DNA of 7,025 bases from NCBI GenBank assembly GCA_030039615.1, contig JASHVF010000037.1, positions 1 through 7,025 of the forward strand, given 5' to 3'. Each line of letters starts with the position of its first letter. The first letter of the stretch is position 1. The translations under genes were made by a program, and so were the position numbers. The DNA is from Gammaproteobacteria bacterium (GTDB lineage: Bacteria > Pseudomonadota > Gammaproteobacteria > Steroidobacterales > Steroidobacteraceae). This document shows, piece by piece, positions 1 to 6,741 of this stretch. The notes below the pieces were generated by a model, which had not been told where the DNA came from, did not search any database, and saw nothing but the letters and a program-made list of their open reading frames with translations.

Positions 1-1
1 G

Positions 2-334
2 TGCACGCGCGCCATCATCATCGCCCGCGGGCGCATCGTCGCCGACGACACCCCGGCGGGGCTTGCCGCGCGTTCGCGCTATCACAACGCCGTCTCGATG
101 CAGCTCGACGACCCCGGGCAGCTCGCCGCGGCGCGCGCCGCGCTGGCGGCGCTGCCGGCGGTCGCCGACCTGGAGGTGAGCGAGCGCGACGCGCGCCTCA
201 CCGCCTTGCCCAGGGCCGGGGCGACCATCCTGCCGGCGCTGTCGGAGCTCGCCACGCGCCAGGGGCTCAGGCTCAAGGAGCTGCACCTCGAGTCGGGCCG
301 CCTCGACGAAGTCTTCCGCACCATCACCGCCTGA
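2..334 (+). CDS. ABC transporter ATP-binding protein, C-terminal part (GldA/CcmA-like), truncated by window edge
   Basis: This is the last 110 codons of an ABC ATPase, read in frame 2 from the left edge to the TGA at 332-334. The segment opens with TRAIIIARGRIVADDTPAGL, the strand and turn that normally follow the H-loop region of ABC-2 exporter ATPases. It closes with a C-terminal accessory domain ending LDEVFRTITA, the usual end of this subfamily, where a Leu-Asp/Glu-Glu-Val/Ile-Phe motif precedes a final Thr. The Walker A, signature and Walker B motifs lie outside the window, so ATP binding itself cannot be confirmed here. The permease gene starts 13 nt downstream. The protein is inferred to be the cytoplasmic motor that pairs with this permease and the GldG-like and DUF4340 proteins. 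The substrate is unknown. Confidence 0.88.
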   Translation, partial: CTRAIIIARGRIVADDTPAGLAARSRYHNAVSMQLDDPGQLAAARAALAALPAVADLEVSERDARLTALPRAGATILPALSELATRQGLRLKELHLESGRLDEVFRTITA

Positions 335-347
335 CACCGAAAAGCAC

Positions 348-1082
348 ATGCGCAACGTGGGCATCATCATGCGCCGCGAGCTCGCGAGTTACTTCGCGAC
401 CCCGCTCGCGTACGTCTTCATACTCATTTTTCTCCTGCTGGCGAACGCCTTCACCTTCTATCTCGGTGGCTTCTACGAGCGCGGCCAGGCCGACCTCGAG
501 CCGTTCTTCACCTTCCATCCGTGGCTCTACCTGTTCCTGATCCCGGCGGTGTCGATGAAGCTGTGGGCCGAGGAACGCAAGAGCGGCAGCATCGAGCTGC
601 TGATGACGCAGCCGGTGACGCTGCGCGAGGCGGTGCTCGGCAAGTTCTTCGCCGCCTGGCTGTTCACCGCGCTCGCGCTGGCGCTCACCTTCCCGCTGTG
701 GATTACCGTCAACTACCTCGGCCACCCGGACAACGGCGCGATCCTCGCCGCCTACCTCGGGAGCCTGCTGCTCGCCGGCGGCTTTCTGGCGATCGGCTCG
801 TGCATGTCGGCGCTCACCCGCAGCCAGGTGGTGGCCTTCATCCTCGGCGTGGTGGTGTGCTTCCTGTTCCTGCTGGCGGGCTTCCCGCTGGTGCTGGACG
901 TGTTCCGCGGCTGGGCGCCCCAGGCACTCACCGATGCGATCGCCTCGCTCTCGTTCCTGACCCACTTCCAGTCGATCCAGAAGGGAGTGATCGACGTGCG
1001 TGACCTGCTCTACTTCGCGATGCTGATCGGGTTCTTCCTGCTCGCGACCGCCATCGCCCTCGAGCTGCGCAAGGCGGACTAG
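348..1082 (+). CDS. ABC-2 type transporter permease, GldF-like
   Basis: This 244-residue polytopic inner-membrane protein is the likely membrane-spanning subunit for the upstream ATPase. Hydrophobic segments fall at about residues 20-39, 57-72, 99-120, 131-155, 160-184 and 218-240, giving the six helices expected of an ABC-2 permease. The N-terminus (MRNVGIIMRRELASYFATPL) fits the GldF pattern of a short amphipathic stretch with a basic-Glu-Leu and Ser-Tyr-Phe motif before helix 1. Residues 73-91, including EERKSGSIELLMTQPV, match the cytoplasmic loop conserved in GldF/NosY-type permeases. The ATG at 348 was chosen because it keeps that N-terminus. An in-frame ATG at 369 would remove seven residues. 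No strong Shine-Dalgarno is visible, so translation probably depends on coupling to the ATPase gene 13 nt upstream. The stop is only 3 nt before the GldG-like gene. Length is normal for the family; the substrate is not known. Confidence 0.93.
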   Translation: MRNVGIIMRRELASYFATPLAYVFILIFLLLANAFTFYLGGFYERGQADLEPFFTFHPWLYLFLIPAVSMKLWAEERKSGSIELLMTQPVTLREAVLGKFFAAWLFTALALALTFPLWITVNYLGHPDNGAILAAYLGSLLLAGGFLAIGSCMSALTRSQVVAFILGVVVCFLFLLAGFPLVLDVFRGWAPQALTDAIASLSFLTHFQSIQKGVIDVRDLLYFAMLIGFFLLATAIALELRKAD

Positions 1083-1085
1083 CAC

Positions 1086-2978
1086 ATGATGAAACGCTCC
1101 ACCCTGGGCGGCGCCGCCCTGCTGGCCGTGGCACTACTGTTCGTCGGCCTCACCGTGTTCTTCAACTACGCGCTGCGCGGCTGGCGCGTCGATCTCACGC
1201 AGAATCACCTCTACACGATCGCGCCGGGCACCGAGCGCATCCTCAAGAGCATCCACGAGCCCATCAATCTCTACTTCTTCTTCTCGGAAAAGACCGCCGC
1301 ACAGCTGCCGCAGCTGAAGGGCTACGGGGTGCGGGTGCGTGAGTTCCTCGAGGAGCTCGCAGCGCGCTCCAACGGCATGCTGCGCCTGCACGTGATCGAC
1401 CCGCAGCCGTTCTCCGAGGACGAGGACCGCGCCGCCGAGCTCGGCGTACGCGGTGCGCCCGTGGGAGCGGCGGGCACGCAGCTGTACTTCGGCCTCGCCG
1501 GCACCAACTCCACCGACGGCCACAAGGCGATCGAGTTCTTCGATCCCAACAAGGAGCAGTTCCTCGAGTACGACGTGGTGCAGCTCATCTATCAGCTCGC
1601 CAACCCCAGGAAGCCGGTGCTGGCGTGGCTCTCGGGCCTGCCGATGGGCCCGGGCTTCGACCAGATGACCGGGCAGATGCGCGAGCCGTGGGCGATCTAC
1701 GGCCAGGCGGAGCAGCTCTTCGACCTGCGGCCGCTCGAGGCCAACACCACCAAGATCGATCCCGACGTGAACGTGCTGGTGCTGGTGCACCCGAAGAATC
1801 TCTCGCCGGCCACGCAGTTCGCAATCGACCAGTACGCGCTCAGGGGCGGCCACATCCTGGTGTTCGTCGATCCGCTGGCCGAGGCCGACCCGTCGGGCAA
1901 CGACCCGCAGAACCCGATGGCGGCGATGGGAGCGGACAAGTCCTCGCACCTCGGCGAGCTGCTCACGGCGTGGGGCGTCAAGTTCGACGCCTCGCAGGTG
2001 GTCGCGGATCGCGGCCACGCGCTCTCGGTGTCCATGCACCAGGGCGAGCCGCCGGTCGAGCACCTGGGGGTTCTCGGCCTCGACAAGTCGAGCTTCGCCG
2101 CCGACGACGTGATCACCTCCGGTCTCTCCAACGTCAACGTCGCCATGGCCGGCTATCTCGAGCCGGTCAAGGGCGCGAGCGTCAGGTTCGAGCCGCTGCT
2201 GCAGTCGAGCAACGACGCGGAGCTGCTCCCGGTCGAGCGCTTCCGCATGCTGTTCGACCCGGGGTCGCTGCGCGATGGCTTCAAGCCGACCGGCGTGCGC
2301 TACACGATCGCCGCGCGCGTCACCGGCGACGTGCACACGGCCTTCCCCTCGGGCCCGCCCGCGGGCGTGACGCTGCCGGCCGGCGTGACGGCGCTCAAGG
2401 CCTCGACGCACCCGCTCAGCCTGGTGGTGGTTGCCGACACCGATCTGTTGTCGGACTATCTGTGGGTGCACGCGCAGGACTTCTTCGGCCAGCGCCTGGT
2501 GCAGGCCTGGGCCAGCAACGGCGACCTGGTGCTGAACGCCCTCGATAACCTCGCCGGCAGCGACGATCTCATCAGCGTGCGTGGCCGCGCCACGTTCACG
2601 CGTCCCTTCGAGCGCGTCGAGAAGCTGCGGCGCGCCGCCGACGACCGCTTCCGCGACAAGGAGCAGGAGCTCGAGAAGGAGCTGCAGGCGACCGAGCAGA
2701 AGCTGACCGCGCTGCAGTCCAAGGGTGAGGGCGATCAGAACGCCATCATCACCCCGGACGAGCAGCAGGAGATCGAGCACTTCGGCCAGGAGAAGCTGCG
2801 CATCCGCAAGGAGCTGCGCGCCGTGCGCGCCGGGCTCGACGCGGACATCTCGCGGCTCGGCACCGAGATCAAGATCATCGACATCGTGGTGATTCCGGCG
2901 GCCTTCGCGCTGCTGGCGCTCGGCATCGCGGCCTGGCGCCGACGGGCACGCCGCCGCCCGGCGGGAGGCACGCCATGA
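1086..2978 (+). CDS. GldG-like ABC transporter auxiliary membrane protein
   Basis: This 630-residue protein resembles GldG, the auxiliary component of Gld-type ABC systems (ABC_transp_aux family). A hydrophobic anchor at about residues 9-29 leads into the family signature around 35-66, including VDLTQNHLYTIAPGTERIL. The long middle part is predicted to be periplasmic. It includes VNVLVLVHPKNLSPATQFAI (229-247) followed by IDQYALRGGHILVFVDP (247-263), a conserved GldG block. Near the end VVVADTDLLSD (447-457) and NALDNLAGSDDLISVRGR (484-501) are also typical. A charged coiled coil (about 508-593) precedes a second membrane helix (about 598-617) and a short Arg-rich tail, predicted cytoplasmic. 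The ATG at 1086 lies 3 nt after the permease stop; AAGG at 1071-1074 is a weak, somewhat distant ribosome site, and a second ATG follows immediately at 1089. In Flavobacterium, GldG works with GldA and GldF in gliding, but nothing here indicates gliding. The actual role is unknown. Confidence 0.9.
   Translation: MMKRSTLGGAALLAVALLFVGLTVFFNYALRGWRVDLTQNHLYTIAPGTERILKSIHEPINLYFFFSEKTAAQLPQLKGYGVRVREFLEELAARSNGMLRLHVIDPQPFSEDEDRAAELGVRGAPVGAAGTQLYFGLAGTNSTDGHKAIEFFDPNKEQFLEYDVVQLIYQLANPRKPVLAWLSGLPMGPGFDQMTGQMREPWAIYGQAEQLFDLRPLEANTTKIDPDVNVLVLVHPKNLSPATQFAIDQYALRGGHILVFVDPLAEADPSGNDPQNPMAAMGADKSSHLGELLTAWGVKFDASQVVADRGHALSVSMHQGEPPVEHLGVLGLDKSSFAADDVITSGLSNVNVAMAGYLEPVKGASVRFEPLLQSSNDAELLPVERFRMLFDPGSLRDGFKPTGVRYTIAARVTGDVHTAFPSGPPAGVTLPAGVTALKASTHPLSLVVVADTDLLSDYLWVHAQDFFGQRLVQAWASNGDLVLNALDNLAGSDDLISVRGRATFTRPFERVEKLRRAADDRFRDKEQELEKELQATEQKLTALQSKGEGDQNAIITPDEQQEIEHFGQEKLRIRKELRAVRAGLDADISRLGTEIKIIDIVVIPAAFALLALGIAAWRRRARRRPAGGTP
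2963..2968 (+). promoter_or_regulatory. Ribosome binding site of the DUF4340 gene
   Basis: GGGAGG lies inside the last codons of the GldG-like gene, 6 nt before the ATG at 2975. It is the strongest Shine-Dalgarno in the left operon, and it supports 2975 as the true start even though that start overlaps the upstream stop. Confidence 0.75.
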
Positions 2979-4039
2979 GCGCGCGCCGCGTCGGCGTACT
3001 GCTGGTCTGCGGCCTGCTGGTGATCGCCGGGGCGATCTGGCTCTCCTCGCGGCGGCACCTCGACCACGCGACGCTCGCCGGCGACCTGGTGCTGCCGGGC
3101 CTGGAGGCCAGCGTCAACGCCGTGACCGAGGTGGATCTGCGCCGCGGCGACGGCACCCGTACCAGCCTCAAGAAGGCCAGCGTCGGCTGGGTGGTGGGCG
3201 AGCGCGAATGGGCGGCCGATCCCAGCAGGGTTCGCAAGCTCCTGCTCGATCTCGGCGCCCTCAACGTCGTCGAGGAGAAGACCCGGCTGCCGGCCAACTA
3301 CCCGCAGCTCGGCGTCGAGGACGTGAGCAACCCGAAGGCTACCGGCACCGCGGTCGAGGTGCTCTCTCCAGGGCATAGCTTCTCGCTGATCGTCGGCAAG
3401 ACCTCGAGCGGCAAATCCGGCTACGTGCGCGTCAGCAACACGCCGGCGAGCCTGCTCGCCGCACCGCTGCTCACGCTGGATGCAGACCCCAAGACCTGGC
3501 TCGAGCGCTCGCTCATCGACCTGCCGATGACGCGCGTGCAGAAGGTCGACGAGAAGCCCGCCGACGGCCCGCCCTACAGTGCCTCGCGCGACAAGAAGGA
3601 GCAGCCGGATTTCGCCGTGGCCCCGCTTCCCAAGGGACGACAGCTCACCGGCGCAGGCGCGGCGGACTCGATCGGCGCGGCGCTCAGCGGCCTGACGCTC
3701 GAGGACGTCGCGAAAAGCACGGCCGCCACGGACCCCAAGGCCCCGCTCGCCGTGTTCCGCACCTTCGACGGCCTCGAGGTCACCGTCAGCGGCCGCAAGG
3801 ACGGCGCGCGCTCGCTCATCGCGCTCAGCGCGCGCGGCTCGACCCCCGAGACCGACGCCGAGGCACAGACGCTCAACAAAAGGCTCGGCGGCTGGGAGTT
3901 CGAGATCCCGGACTACAAGTACGGCACGATCTTCCACCCGCTGGAGGATCTGCTGCAGCGGCTGCCCGAGCCCGTCAAGAAGCCGGCTGCCAAGCAGGCG
4001 CAGACGCCGAAGCCGGCCGCGACAGCGGTCTCCAAGTAA
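2975..4039 (+). CDS. DUF4340 domain-containing membrane-anchored protein
   Basis: This 354-residue protein has one N-terminal membrane anchor (about residues 6-23, preceded by SARR), so the rest is predicted to be periplasmic. The DUF4340 family is recognised from REWAADPSRVRKLLLDLGAL (77-96), a Gly/Tyr/Val segment (145-153), and TWLERSLIDLPMTRVQKV (174-191), which is the hallmark Trp plus 'leu-ile-asp-leu' block. Later segments repeat the same beta-rich style, as expected of tandem DUF4340-like units. The C-terminal 20 or so residues (about 333-354) are low-complexity Lys/Ala/Pro/Thr and probably disordered. The ATG overlaps the GldG-like stop as ATGA (2975-2978), and a good GGGAGG sits 6 nt upstream, so the two are translationally coupled. 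The family commonly follows GldG-like genes and is presumed to be a partner of that complex, but no biochemical function is established. Confidence 0.87.
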   Translation: MSARRVGVLLVCGLLVIAGAIWLSSRRHLDHATLAGDLVLPGLEASVNAVTEVDLRRGDGTRTSLKKASVGWVVGEREWAADPSRVRKLLLDLGALNVVEEKTRLPANYPQLGVEDVSNPKATGTAVEVLSPGHSFSLIVGKTSSGKSGYVRVSNTPASLLAAPLLTLDADPKTWLERSLIDLPMTRVQKVDEKPADGPPYSASRDKKEQPDFAVAPLPKGRQLTGAGAADSIGAALSGLTLEDVAKSTAATDPKAPLAVFRTFDGLEVTVSGRKDGARSLIALSARGSTPETDAEAQTLNKRLGGWEFEIPDYKYGTIFHPLEDLLQRLPEPVKKPAAKQAQTPKPAATAVSK

Positions 4040-4069
4040 GCAGCGAGGCGCCGCGGACGCCGCCGCGCC

Positions 4070-4477
4070 ATGAGTGAACGCATCTACAGCGGCGGCTGCC
4101 TGTGCGGGGCGGTGCGCTACGAAATCGCGGGCGAGGTCAGCAGTCCCTGTTTCTGCCACTGCGCGAGCTGCCGGCGCGCCAGCGGCGCACCCATGGTGCC
4201 GTGGGGCACGTTCGCGCGCGCGGCGCTGCGCGTGACGCGCGGCGCGCTGCGCGAGTACCGCTCCTCCGCGCAGGTGTGGCGCGGCTTCTGCGCGCAGTGC
4301 GGCACGGCGCTCACCTACCGGCGCGACACCCGCGGCGCCGAGATCGACGTGACGCTCGCGACGCTCGATGATCCGGCCGCCATCAGGCCGCTGATGCACG
4401 TCTGGGTCGCCGAGCGACTGCCGTGGGTGGTGATCGCGGATGATCTGCCGCAGTTCCCCGGCGGCATGACCGGCTAG
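4070..4477 (+). CDS. GFA/CENP-V family zinc protein
   Basis: This 135-residue cytosolic protein belongs to the glutathione-dependent formaldehyde-activating enzyme (GFA)/CENP-V fold. The family's zinc ligands are present: GGCLCG gives Cys10 and Cys12, CHCASC gives Cys29, Cys31 and Cys34, and FCAQCG gives Cys74 and Cys77. In characterised GFA the Cys-x-Cys pair joins the distal Cys-x-x-Cys in a structural zinc site, while the Cys-His-Cys-x-x-Cys set holds the second zinc. Here Cys27 is an extra cysteine. Most family members have no proven substrate, and glutathione-formaldehyde activity should not be assumed. The C-terminal half keeps the usual ATLDDPAAIRP and HVWVAERLPW elements. The ATG at 4070 is 30 nt after the DUF4340 stop, with no convincing Shine-Dalgarno (GAGG at 4045 is too far) and no terminator between them. 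It could therefore be the last gene of that operon. Its stop shares CTAG with the convergent lptG stop. Confidence 0.9.
   Translation: MSERIYSGGCLCGAVRYEIAGEVSSPCFCHCASCRRASGAPMVPWGTFARAALRVTRGALREYRSSAQVWRGFCAQCGTALTYRRDTRGAEIDVTLATLDDPAAIRPLMHVWVAERLPWVVIADDLPQFPGGMTG
4474..4477. other. CTAG shared by two convergent stop codons
   Basis: The GFA gene ends with TAG at 4475-4477 on the + strand. lptG ends with TAG on the - strand (CTA at 4474-4476). The palindromic tetranucleotide supplies both, so the converging genes overlap by 4 bp. No hairpin followed by a T-run was seen near here on either strand. Confidence 0.9.
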
Positions 4478-5541
4478 CGCGTCTTCGCCAGCAGTGCGAG
4501 CGAGACGGCCGCGAGCAAAGCCGTCGGCAACCAGGCGAGCAGCACCGGATTGAGCGCGAACACCACCGTGCTGCTCTCGATGAGTCGCTGCAGCAGAAAG
4601 AATCCGATGCCGAGCACCAGGCCGAGCAGCATGCGGGTGCCGGCTCCGGTCGAGCGCAGCGGCCCGAGCGCGAATGGGATCGCCAGGATGGCGCAGAAGG
4701 CGATCGCCACGGTGCGCGCGATGCGCGACCAGAACGCGAACACGTACTCGCGCGCATCCAGCGCGTTGCTCTGGTAGTAATGGATCAGGCGCCACAGCGC
4801 GCCGATGGTCAGCTGGTCCGGATCCTGGACGGCCAGGCCGAGAAAGCCCGCGGTGACGTTCGACTCGAGGATGCGCTCGGCGGGCGGCGCGGCGCTCACG
4901 CTGTCGCCGGCGAAGCGCGATTCCGTGTAGTCGGTGAGCAGCCACTTGCGGTTGGCGCCGGCAGTGGCGCGCCGCGCGCGTCCCAGTGCCAGCAGCTGAT
5001 GCTGGGGCGACAGCTCGAAGATCTGCATGCCGCCGAACTGGCGCTCGCCGGACTGCCCGGCGACATTCAGGATCAGATTGCCGTCGCGCACCCAGGCGCC
5101 ACTGCCGGTACCGAAGCTCACGTTGCTCAGCTTGCTGAACGCCTTCTGCTCGCGCGCCACCTGCTGCAGCGGCGGCCCGAGAAACTCCCCGAGCACCACC
5201 TCCGCGCCGATGAGGAGCGCGGCGGCCACGAGCGTGGTGCCCGCGATGCGCATCACCGACATGCCGGTCGCGCGTACCACCGTGAGCTCGCTGCCGCGCG
5301 CCAGCGTGCCGAGTCCCAGCAGCGCGCCGATCAGCACCGTAATGGGCAGCAGCTCGTAGGCCTGTTGCGGCAGGTTGAGCAGCGTATACCAGAGGGCGCT
5401 CCACGCGGTGTATTGCCCGATGCCGATGTCGTCCTGCTGGTCGATCAGCACCCACAGGGCGCCGAGCATCAGGAACACCAGCATCACCAGCAGCACCGCG
5501 CTCATGATGGTACGGACGATATAGCGGTCGAGCACGTTCAC
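4474..5541 (-). CDS. lptG: LPS export ABC transporter permease LptG
   Basis: LptG is one of the two inner-membrane subunits of the LptB2FG exporter, which extracts lipopolysaccharide from the inner membrane and passes it to LptC and the LptA bridge. The 355-residue product has the family layout: N-terminal NVLDRYIVRTI, helices at about 11-33, 58-80 and 97-121, a periplasmic beta-jellyroll (about 130-265), and C-terminal helices at about 272-293, 300-318 and 327-351. Recognised motifs include LLGLGTLARGSELTVVRATG (74-93), the coupling-helix region that contacts LptB, and FALGPLRSTGAGTR (290-303). Length is close to the 360 residues of E. coli LptG. The GTG at 5541 was chosen because it places the canonical N-terminus right at the start and overlaps the lptF TGA as GTGA. 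There is no clear Shine-Dalgarno, so translation is probably coupled to lptF. An alternative GTG two codons later is less likely. Confidence 0.95.
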   Translation of the reverse strand: MNVLDRYIVRTIMSAVLLVMLVFLMLGALWVLIDQQDDIGIGQYTAWSALWYTLLNLPQQAYELLPITVLIGALLGLGTLARGSELTVVRATGMSVMRIAGTTLVAAALLIGAEVVLGEFLGPPLQQVAREQKAFSKLSNVSFGTGSGAWVRDGNLILNVAGQSGERQFGGMQIFELSPQHQLLALGRARRATAGANRKWLLTDYTESRFAGDSVSAAPPAERILESNVTAGFLGLAVQDPDQLTIGALWRLIHYYQSNALDAREYVFAFWSRIARTVAIAFCAILAIPFALGPLRSTGAGTRMLLGLVLGIGFFLLQRLIESSTVVFALNPVLLAWLPTALLAAVSLALLAKTR

Positions 5542-6629
5542 AGGCGCCGCACCCGGTAACGCAGCCGATTCGCCAGGCTGGGTCCCACGATGACCGCGAG
5601 CGCGATCAGCGCCACGGCCGCGTGCGTCCACCACAGGCCGAGCGCCGCCGGCACGGTGCCGCGCGAGATCCATACCTTGCCGGCCGAGATCAGGTTGAGA
5701 TAGAGGAAATAGATCACCACCGCGAGCCAGACCCGCGCGTAGCGTCCCTGACGCGGCTTGAGACGCGCCAGCGGCACGGCGAGCAAGGCCAGCACCAGGC
5801 AGCTGAGCGGCATCGCGATGCGCCACTGCAGCTCGGCCTGCTCGGGCAGCCCGGCGGAGCCGAGCAGTGCGCCCGTGGGACGCGCCTCGAGGGCGGTGAC
5901 CACGTCGTTCGACTGCGGGATGCGCACCGGCACCACGTGCTCGGCGAAGTGCAGCATGCGGAACTGGGCGCTGCCCGGAACGCCCTCGAAGCGCGCGCCG
6001 TCGTAGAGCGTGAGGATGAAGGTCAGGCCGTCGGGGGCGAGCTCGCGGCGGGCGCGCTGCGCCAGCGCCACCTCGACCACCGGGCCGCGGTTGCGCTCCA
6101 CGAACACGTTGCCGAGCGTGCCATCCTTGTTGACCACTTCGGCATACACCACCGCGTTGCCGCCGCCGAAGCCGCGGAACTTGCCGGGAGCAATCGGGCC
6201 GAATTGTCCGGCGCGCAGCGCTTCGCTGCGCAGACTGAGCGCGCGCACCGTGGCCGCGGGCGCCAGCACCAGCGTCAGCCAGGCGAGCACCGCGGTCAGC
6301 AGCAGCGCCAGCAGCGCCACCGGCAGGTAGACGTTGGCCGGCCCGGCGCCGCAGGCGAGCGCCGCGGCCATCTCGCTGTCGTGATACAGCCGTCCGAACG
6401 CCAGCACCACGCCGAGCAGCAACCCCACCGGCAGCAGCACCCACAGGTACTGCAGCGCCCCGAGCCCGATCAGCTCGAGCACCACGCCCTGCGGATACTG
6501 GTTGGCCGCGGCGCGCTCCAGCACCCCGACCACCTGGTTGGCGAACAGGATCACGAGCAGCACGGCGGTGACCACCAGCCATGCCGCAGCAACTTCCCGC
6601 AAAATGTAACGACCGAGAATGCTGCCCAA
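5538..6629 (-). CDS. lptF: LPS export ABC transporter permease LptF
   Basis: LptF is the second transmembrane subunit of the LptB2FG exporter. The 363-residue product starts with SILGRYILREV and has N-terminal helices at about 14-36, 60-80 and 99-123. A periplasmic beta-jellyroll covers about 130-265 (including TLYDGARFEG), and three C-terminal helices lie at about 270-290, 299-318 and 328-350. Conserved blocks are LLGVVLAFGRLYHDSEMAAA (71-90), the LptB-contacting region, and the stretch from ELQWRIAMPL (266-275) to PLARLKPRQGR (286-296), typical of LptF. The start is TTG at 6629: an in-frame TAA lies 16 codons upstream with no ATG or GTG between, and no downstream ATG would keep helix 1. GAGG at 6636-6639 is 6 nt before that TTG. 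The gene leads lptG and is divergent from pepA, as in E. coli. Confidence 0.95.
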   Translation of the reverse strand: MGSILGRYILREVAAAWLVVTAVLLVILFANQVVGVLERAAANQYPQGVVLELIGLGALQYLWVLLPVGLLLGVVLAFGRLYHDSEMAAALACGAGPANVYLPVALLALLLTAVLAWLTLVLAPAATVRALSLRSEALRAGQFGPIAPGKFRGFGGGNAVVYAEVVNKDGTLGNVFVERNRGPVVEVALAQRARRELAPDGLTFILTLYDGARFEGVPGSAQFRMLHFAEHVVPVRIPQSNDVVTALEARPTGALLGSAGLPEQAELQWRIAMPLSCLVLALLAVPLARLKPRQGRYARVWLAVVIYFLYLNLISAGKVWISRGTVPAALGLWWTHAAVALIALAVIVGPSLANRLRYRVRRL

Positions 6630-6635
6630 CGACCG

Positions 6636-6639
6636 CCTC
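6636..6639 (-). promoter_or_regulatory. Ribosome binding site of lptF, supporting a TTG start
   Basis: On the - strand this reads GAGG, with 6 nt to the TTG at 6629. It supports the otherwise unusual TTG initiation codon, because no ATG or GTG exists between the upstream in-frame TAA and this point. Confidence 0.7.
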
Positions 6640-6735
6640 GCGCGCCGCTGCCGGAAACCCGGCGGGCTCTTGGGTTACACTTGCGCCCGCCGCTCGAGAG
6701 CCGCGAATAAGGTAAAAGTCGCACGCCTCAACGGC

Positions 6736-6741
6736 AAGGGG
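6736..6741 (+). promoter_or_regulatory. Ribosome binding site of pepA
   Basis: AAGGGG lies 7 nt before the ATG at 6749. It fixes that ATG as the start and agrees with the MEF N-terminus shared with E. coli PepA. Confidence 0.75.

Noticed and set aside
324..1085. A 253-codon open frame on the - strand opposite the permease
   Set aside because: The product is Glu/Arg/Gln-rich without motifs, and the + strand gene is a convincing six-helix permease.
1134..2780. A 548-codon open frame on the - strand
   Set aside because: It is fully antisense to the GldG-like gene, whose product has clear family motifs. The antisense product is low-complexity and resembles no family.
2607..2864. The coiled coil near the end of the GldG-like protein, considered as a possible novel fusion
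   Set aside because: A charged coiled coil before a last membrane helix is the normal GldG architecture, so it is not a new domain join.
4478..4520. A possible bidirectional terminator between the GFA gene and lptG
   Set aside because: There is no intergenic space, and no stable inverted repeat followed by a T-run was found on either strand.
2735..5455. A 906-codon open frame on the - strand
   Set aside because: It runs antisense to the DUF4340 and GFA genes and out of frame over lptG. Its product is Arg/Ala/His-rich without domain motifs, the usual result of few stop codons in GC-rich DNA.
5622..6710. A 362-codon open frame on the + strand
   Set aside because: It is antisense to lptF and rich in Arg, Gln, His and Glu, with no ribosome site or recognisable motif.
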